From Syngnathus acus (taxonomy: Eukaryota; Chordata; Actinopteri; Syngnathiformes; Syngnathidae), in assembly GCF_901709675.1 (NCBI RefSeq), contig NC_051097.1, forward strand, positions 3,152,539-3,216,538: DNA of 64,000 bases, written 5' to 3'. Shown in pieces: positions 57,012 to 64,000 of this stretch; positions within the stretch are counted from its first letter, which is position 1, and the number at the start of each line of letters is the position of its first letter. Under the pieces are notes generated by a model, which saw only the letters and a program-made list of their open reading frames with translations, ran no database searches and was not told the origin of the DNA. The translations under genes were made by a program, and so were the position numbers.

Positions 57012-57344
57012 CAGTGATCCCACGCTACTTCGCGTTTCGTTTATCGCGGCTTCACTACATCGCAGATTTTTTTTTCCAATTAAAAAAAACATTTAAAAGT
57101 CAAAATAAAACTTCTAAATTGAGGAAACGTGTCTAACCTTTAGGACAATGTAGTATTGCTCCAAATGTTAGTTTACATTCCTTTAGAAGTCCGTTATTGC
57201 GTGTTAGTACGATCGCGAATTAGCATCTTTCCACTAACTCGTTAGCCTGCCCAGTACTTCTTGTTGGTGACCGTACTTCCCAGATTTCACTTATCGCAGG
57301 GTTTTTTTTGGAACCAATTATCCGTGATAAACGAGGGATTACTG
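57012..57344 (+). mobile_element. MITE with CAGTRATCCC termini, TA-flanked
   Basis: Left end CAGTGATCCCACGCTACTTCGCG, right end GATAAACGAGGGATTACTG, with TA on both sides (57010-57011, 57345-57346). Subterminal TTTATCGCGG and CACTTATCGCAGG motifs. This pattern is common among pogo/mariner-type MITEs of fishes. Confidence 0.82.
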
Positions 57345-60300
57345 TATTGCAGTTTTCTTTTCAGTATGGTCATAATCGTCCTTCATAGACTGGTAACCGG
57401 ATAAGTCGTACAGTGACAACAAAAGTCGCATATAGACACTTATCTCGTGTGGGATCACATCGAGGTGAGGTAGATCTTGGACTGATTGCTAATTTTTAGT
57501 GGTAGTGATACGCAAAGCAAATATGAACATTTTTGACCTCACAAGAGATATACTCAGCAATCGCATTATACATTTGTTACTGATCTTCAGCCTGAAACAT
57601 TCTTTGCCAAATACACCGGCTGATCTATTGCTGGCCTATAAAAGAACGCTAGTCGTAATTTATTGAATCAAAGGTTAAGGCCTCTGAAAATGTATCTTAG
57701 TCAAATGACAATAAAGTATTGAGGGAACTCCCTACACTGGGGTGACCAACACACAGATCACTGTCAGATGAAGAAGTTTCAATTCTAACTTAAGAGCGTT
57801 TTGCTTTATGATACGCTATTCTATCTGGTACCTTGCACATGGATGGAGGGATGATGAATGATGGTGACTGAATTGGTGTCTGACTAGCAACTAGGAATTA
57901 TTGACCATTGTTGATCAGCTATGACTGGGACAATGGACCAAACCAGCCACATTATGTATCTTATATGCAACTTAAAAGCTGTATGTAAAACTGCATTTAC
58001 AAATGTATGAAGTTGTGCTCATAATGCTCACTGAAAGAGATGTCTTTATTATTATTGAAGTAGTAAAGCATTTCTAGTGCCATGAGGCCAACTACGCTTA
58101 AGACTACCAAGAGCAACAAAAAACCTTTCATGTGTTGCTGTGTTTTTCTTCTATGAATTTAAAGGAACTGCTTCAACCAACACATTATCCATCTTTTCAT
58201 ATGTGTCACTTGCTTGATACGCTACAATTATCTCTTTTTTCTTTACATTTGTGTAAATAGACAAACATTAACTATACTATAAAAGAGGCCTTTTAGTCAC
58301 CCCGGTGATTGCTTTCTTGGTGCGTATCCAAGCTACAAGAGAAAAAAAAGGCCATAAAGAGACAGATGGGACAGTGGTAAGGCAGTCGCAGGCGAGACTG
58401 CTCAATCAAAGCACAAGCGGGATGAGATTCGGAATTGCAAAGAGCATGACCGAGATAGTTTGAGGGGGGACATGATTCTATTAGTTGACTTGGAGGAATA
58501 GGAAGAGGATGGCTGCAAATGATCAGCGCCATCAATGCAACCACTGCTCGATTTAGAACAGCATGTCATGTTAGACAACGCAGCTTCATTATGAAATCGG
58601 CTTGTTTGTCTATATGCCGTTTCTGCAAGATGGAGTCAATGGTTTCTTCCCATAGTGATGGAGAAATTATTCTGTTGTTTTTACATGCTGTTAGAATGGC
58701 TCATTGGGGATTATTGCTGCTACATCAAAAGTATTATTTTCCATTCTTTGTCAGGCTTTTAGGTCTTGCTGAAAATATTAGAATTTAATACTTCTTTTTC
58801 TTTTCATTTTGCAGTCAGACACCATCACAATAGCTAAAGGCTCACAAAACCATGGCGCTTGAAACCCAGAAAATACAGTACAAATGTATTAAAATTTTTA
58901 TTGGCTCAAAACAATTCAGACAATGTTGCATTATAATGTGTGGATATGTCCGGGTATTGAGTCAAGACAACGACCCTTCTGGCCCACTCAGCAACACTCA
59001 TTGGCGTCACATCCTCTAGCCGATGAGGTCTGGCCTTCAAAATGAAAACACACGATTTGATCATTTATTGCAGTTTCCCAACTGTCGAATTAACTCACAT
59101 TATTGTGCCATGACGTGATATGATTTATACATTTGCTTACACTTCTCCTGCCAGACTGCTAAAAAAAGATAATCTAAAATGGTCTACCTCACTTAGATTT
59201 ATTTGCCTGCATATGATTCTTACGCCAAAAAACGGTAAAAGTGTGGATTAAGGAGAACGAGGCAATTTTTAATGTTTGATTTCTGTGTGTGCGTTGTAAT
59301 CGACATATAAACGCCCTCTTTGAACCTAAAATATATTCAGAATACTTCAAATTATAACTTGACATTTTGGCGTATACGAGTTGGAATATCATTTATTTTA
59401 TTCATTCTACTGTGTTTATTCCCACATGTGATCTTGCGACGAATTAACAAAACAAACAATCACGTGTGAGTAATTGCTCGCCCCTCCCAGCACGGCTTTT
59501 CTCCTCTCTCCCACTCACATCTTTGTGACTCGTCATCCCCCACTGCTGCGCTGCACTTCCACCGGCTCACTGGAGCCTTTGCCATGTCGCCTTCCTGTTT
59601 CTATGGTGACGAGTAGTGATCTGCATCCAGTGAGTCTTTTGCCTCGGCACTCCTCTTTTGCTTCAGTGACTTTTAAGCATGTCCACTCTCGCATAGGTGC
59701 GAGCCGGATCACACATGCACACTTGCTCACACATCACTAAACAATCACTAAACGGCCTCTAATTCCGGGTTTATTGGCACTCCTTACATGGTGAAGTCTA
59801 GAAATTTTGATGATTAATTTTACAGTCAATATTAACTTGAGGAATTGTTGTAGAGGAATAAAAAATGAATAAACCCTGGATACTGATTACAGAAATTTCC
59901 TCCACACTTACATTGGAATAATGTGAAGGGGTAAATTGAAGAGTTCAACAATGAGTACACCGTTTTGACAATTCTTGGATAATGTGACAGTTAATTTGTG
60001 ATTGAACAATTTAATGGAATACATGGTTAATATATTCCCTTTAAGATGAGGATGGAGTCCTCCTTCTCAGTTGATCATGACAACTAAGAGACATGTCTAT
60101 ACATATAATTGAGAATGGATAGGGCACCACCCCCTCGAGAATTATGTATGTATGTATGTGTACATGTATGTGAGCATATTTTATATGTAAGCTGGTCCTG
60201 CGGCTACACTAGAGCTATCTAATACTGTAGTGTGTTCTCTTATATAATGTCAACATACAGTTATCATTTATCCTGTTATGCATAAAGGAGTGTCAGCTCA

Positions 60301-60419
60301 TTTACAATGCTCCCAGTTCATACACCGACTGCTGCAACACAAACAGGTTCTAAGTATAATGCGCTACACCACTACAAACTACAACCACAATAATGAACAT
60401 AAAATATTGCTCCAATAGT
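57345..60419 (+). other. cacna1b intron 3, continued
   Basis: About 3 kb of unique-looking AT-rich sequence. A GC-richer patch at 59480-59740 has no convincing coding potential. Confidence 0.6.
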
Positions 60420-61082
60420 GGCTACGTTTACATGGACACATTTATTCGGATTAAAACGTTGATCGTAATAAAAATGCTTTATGTACACACCACAATCCAA
60501 TTCTTCTGAAGGGATCAAGCCTATTCCAATCAAGATTTCCATTGAAAAGCCAATCACTTATTCAGACAAACCGCCTTTACCATGCTGTGTTTGTGACATC
60601 GCAAAACGTGTTTCTGTTATTCCTGGAAGCTTCCTTCTCCGTCAGTTCATCATCGCATGCAGAAGAACATACAACTGGCCCCATGTCTTAAAAATCAACA
60701 CGAGCAATCATAAAAGTGTGGTCTGCAGGATACATTGCAGCTCCACTAGAAATTGTTAACTTAATATAACAACGCAAATGGGAAAAATATGCAAAATAAC
60801 ACTAGCAGTTAAAGTAGAACTGGACTGAGTGATTTATTTCTTTTTTTTTTTCTTTTTTTTTTTTACACATAAGTCGCTACGGCTTCTTCTTCTTCTACTG
60901 CTATCTCTGGCATATTTGGTTTATCTGTGGATGTCAAAGTGATTTGTTCCAATAAGTGTAATACATGAATACACATTTCTTAATTGAACCGATATTATTA
61001 GCATCCATCAAAACAGTGCAGCCGATCATAATTTTATTCTGAACTCTTATGGAAGACATTTTGTCCATGTAAACGTAGTCCA
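60420..61082. mobile_element. TIR element with TACGTTTACATGGACA termini
   Basis: GGCTACGTTTACATGGACA at the left and TGTCCATGTAAACGTAGTCC at the right are near-perfect inverted repeats about 660 bp apart. The interior has no recognisable transposase. Confidence 0.85.
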
Positions 61083-61294
61083 TTGTCAGTCAAAATGGAA
61101 CATTTCTGAAGGCAACCTTAATACAATTCTTGTATTGGACCTCATTCGATTAAGCCGGATTCTTTTTGGTCCATCATTTCCAAACATATGGCATTTTTGT
61201 TTTTCTGCTGGCGGTATGATTGCCAGCACACACCTGCTCTCCCTCACAAACAGGAGGCTATGGAGCCATTTTGAAACACTAAGCGGTTCAGAAA

Positions 61295-61320
61295 ATAGAT
61301 GGATGGATGGATGGATGAAT
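61295..61320. repeat. (ATGG)n tract at the end of a SINE-like tail
   Basis: GGTTCAGAAAATAGATGGATGGATGGATGG resembles the tail of the SINE-like family. Confidence 0.7.
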
Positions 61321-61469
61321 ACACAGCCACTTGCTCAGCTAGTGCTAAACCTAAGGCAGCTGCGCACACACTGATTGACACAAACACACGTTATTGTATG
61401 CCACAACATTAACATGCCAACACATGAGCACAGACCGTCTAACGGAGGTCAAGAGCCACAACATCTTAC

Positions 61470-61471
<2 letters not shown>

Positions 61472-61533
<62 letters not shown>
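61472..61533. repeat. (CA)n microsatellite
   Basis: About 30 uninterrupted CA units. Confidence 0.98.
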
Positions 61534-61535
<2 letters not shown>

Positions 61536-64000
61536 GAGTTCATCAATCCAATATTGCTTTCTTGTTATTGAAGCACAGATGTGTCTAGACGAGAGGCTGA
61601 ATGTGTGTCGATGCTGTGCCTTTCCAAAGTCCTCATGAACCTCATTGCAGATTTTGAGTTATGTTACACAAAGTGGAAAAAAGGGCTAGTGTCATCATCC
61701 AGTTGTCTGCCTCATAGCCTAAAAGAGTCGTAGGTTCAAATGTCGGCTCCGACTACTGTGTGGCGTTAACGTGTGAATGACGTGCCCTGGAACGAGTATT
61801 CTTATGTCACAAGAAGGGCCTGAGTCAAAATTTGAACCCAGAACCTCTAAACCGGTGGTCAACGTGATGCCCATGGACACAAGGTAGCTTCCAAGGACCA
61901 CTGGGGAGTAGCTGTGTCCCTGTCCTAAAAATAGGTCACCAGTGATAGGACATTTAAATTCCTTTTTTATTTCTTATTTAAGAATTGTGCATCAAAATAG
62001 TAGCCCTTCACATAAATCAGTACCTGTAAATTAGATCCCTGTTCTAAACTGTGAGGCAGACATTAGTATACAGTGTTTCGCACCAGAATAATCTGTATTA
62101 TTTTTTCATGGTAGTTCAGTTGGTCAGATCTTATTAGAAATACACTGCATCAGATTTGAGGTGCATAACTCAAGAGTCTTCACACAGCATAACAGCAAAG
62201 CTGGTGATAGCTTTACCCGCCAAAAGCTCCCTTAAAGGCTTGCTTCGGCCTTTCCGGTGTTTAAATGGCCCCGCTGAGAAATCAGGTGTTGAGCAACAAC
62301 AGTCACATAGAGATGAAACAATGAAATAGGTTAAGTGCTTCAACAATACTGAGACCCATTGACAGCAATGCAATTTATGCTACATATCACTGTACTGAGC
62401 TTGCTTTCTATTAATTCAATAAAGTTCATTAGAACAATCAATAGTCCTCCCAAGAAACTAACTGTTTATATTCTATGTAACTATTTTTCCATGTAATGTT
62501 GGATTTAACAATAATTTTTGATTTTGTATTGACTTTTACTTATTTGTGTTTTTTTTCTTTTTTTTTACAACAAAAAATATAATTTTGTTTGCATAGCACA
62601 AATGTCAGTGTCTACACACACTGCCTGGCAAACAGACATAAACAAATTCTCTTCTCGACTCTGGCTCCCAGGCACTGTGCCAGATGGTAAATATTAATTG
62701 ATTTGATTCACTCTCACAAGCTTGTGTTCCGTTACTGGTTCTCTTGAAAATGCCTGTTGTTCTCCCACTATCAGATAATTTAAGTCACTATGCTGGTGCT
62801 TCTCAATGCTTACCCTTTGGCCTATTCTTTGCTCACACTAGTCTCCAGTGTCTGTTCAATACTTGGAATGACTTTTTCTATTTAGGCTGGAGGAGACAGT
62901 GAGATAGAAATCTGTTTCATGTTCAGAATTGTTTATTGCAATTGGTATGAGATACAACTGCTCCACTTTATTATTCCTTACCTCTCACCCTAAATCAACT
63001 TTCCTTTTAAGTTACACGACAAGTGGTAAAGAAAATGGATAGATAGATTCCAGGAATAAAATCCGATCAAGTAACTGGGGGAAAGGAAAGTAATTGTGCA
63101 TCACTTTACCTTTTTACACATACTATATTATAAGGGGTGGGTAAAAAAAATCACAGATTTTTTACTTCTGGGACCTTGTCGTGTGCTGTGAACTGTGACA
63201 CATTTTTAAATGGGTGAGGGAGGAGACATGAATCAGATAGTCAAGGGAATCTTAAAAGTACATTTTTAAAAATGATGACCTCACCTTCTACATTAGTTTG
63301 ACAACATTTCTTTTTTTCTTTTGGAAGCTAAACCGGAAATAATGATCTCTTTCCTCCTCCATTAAAACACACTCTTTATCTGTACAACTCTTTTGCCTCA
63401 TTTTTATTGGTTATCAACAAAAAAATGACACTTGTAATTTGGATAATAAATCAGCTTGGCTGATGTATCTTTCCCATCAGTCCATCCATCCGTCCGTCTG
63501 TCCGTCCATCCGTCCGTCCATCTGTCCATCCATTCAGCCATCTTCTTTTAGGTAACACAGTCCATTCTTAAAAGGACTAAGCCTCAAACCCGACAATTCC
63601 GCTTCTCGTATCATTGAGTGACAAAGAATGGGTCCCAAAACATCATGAAGACAAAATGGGTTGCGATTTGCACACCTGAGTGAAGCGCGATAAGCGTCAG
63701 TGTCACTGTCTGGGTTGAGCGTACATGTGATGTGCTCCACCGTGCATTAGTAACTCTGTGGTGAGGCTTCCCGCTCTCTCTTCAGCTCCACTTCACCAAC
63801 ATAATAACATTACAACATAGGCGAAGAGTGGGATGGAAGGAGGAAGGCTTACATCACAAAAGATGAGCCACAGACATGTTTTGTTGTGCACATGTGGATG
63901 ATAATTCAAGTTTATGATCCTGTGTGCTCAAGTAGTGCCTCTTCTCTTGATTGGATGGTATGAGGTAGTATAAATGTGACGGTTCTGACATTGTTGCATG
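61534..64000 (+). other. cacna1b intron 3, to window end
   Basis: AT-rich sequence with a TCCATCCGTCCG simple repeat at about 63480-63536. I found no channel exon; the next one (IS3-S4) must lie beyond 64000. Confidence 0.65.

Noticed and set aside
59474-59740. GC-richer open frames on both strands in cacna1b intron 3
   Set aside because: Overlapping frames on both strands with biased Ser/Pro/His content and no splice or domain support.

Overview
The window is vertebrate nuclear DNA, almost certainly from a teleost fish. It carries two adjacent plus-strand genes, ehmt1 and cacna1b, which are also neighbours on human 9q34.3. The genes have short GT-AG introns packed with fish-type repeats: terminal-inverted-repeat MITEs, hAT and Tc1/mariner remnants, a Ty3/gypsy fragment, a tRNA-headed SINE-like family and long microsatellites. 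I cannot name the species, nor tell which teleost duplicate (a or b) each gene is.

Region 1 (1-27,935): a complete ehmt1 (GLP, histone H3K9 methyltransferase). I could phase 26 coding exons from the ATG at 508 to the stop at 27091. They sum to 3,846 nt, or 1,281 residues, close to the human protein (about 1,300). Order: acidic/basic N-terminus, Cys-rich segment, ankyrin repeats, pre-SET, SET, post-SET. A poly(A) signal lies at 27911.

Region 2 (27,936-34,480): intergenic repeats, plus a phase-consistent set of four possible exons (27964-31405, 168 residues) that I do not recognise. The last two exons are the best supported. A (CTAT)n array and several hAT/SINE copies lie here.

Region 3 (34,481-64,000): the 5' end of cacna1b (CaV2.2, N-type calcium channel alpha-1). 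Exons 1-3 cover the Gly-rich N-terminus and domain I segments S1-S3. Intron 1 has AT-AC ends with a U12-type donor and branch site; spliced that way it restores the conserved reading. Intron 2 holds a decayed, internally deleted gypsy element on the minus strand. Intron 3 exceeds 21 kb and runs off the window; I found no further channel exon.

Functionally, ehmt1 encodes a nuclear chromatin enzyme and cacna1b a presynaptic membrane channel. They look like ordinary neighbours kept by conserved synteny. The most interesting structure is in the repeats: a near-identical inverted MITE pair around ehmt1 exons 6-8, a TIR element with 251-bp internal tandem repeats, nested insertions, and MITEs that keep a common acidic coding tail.
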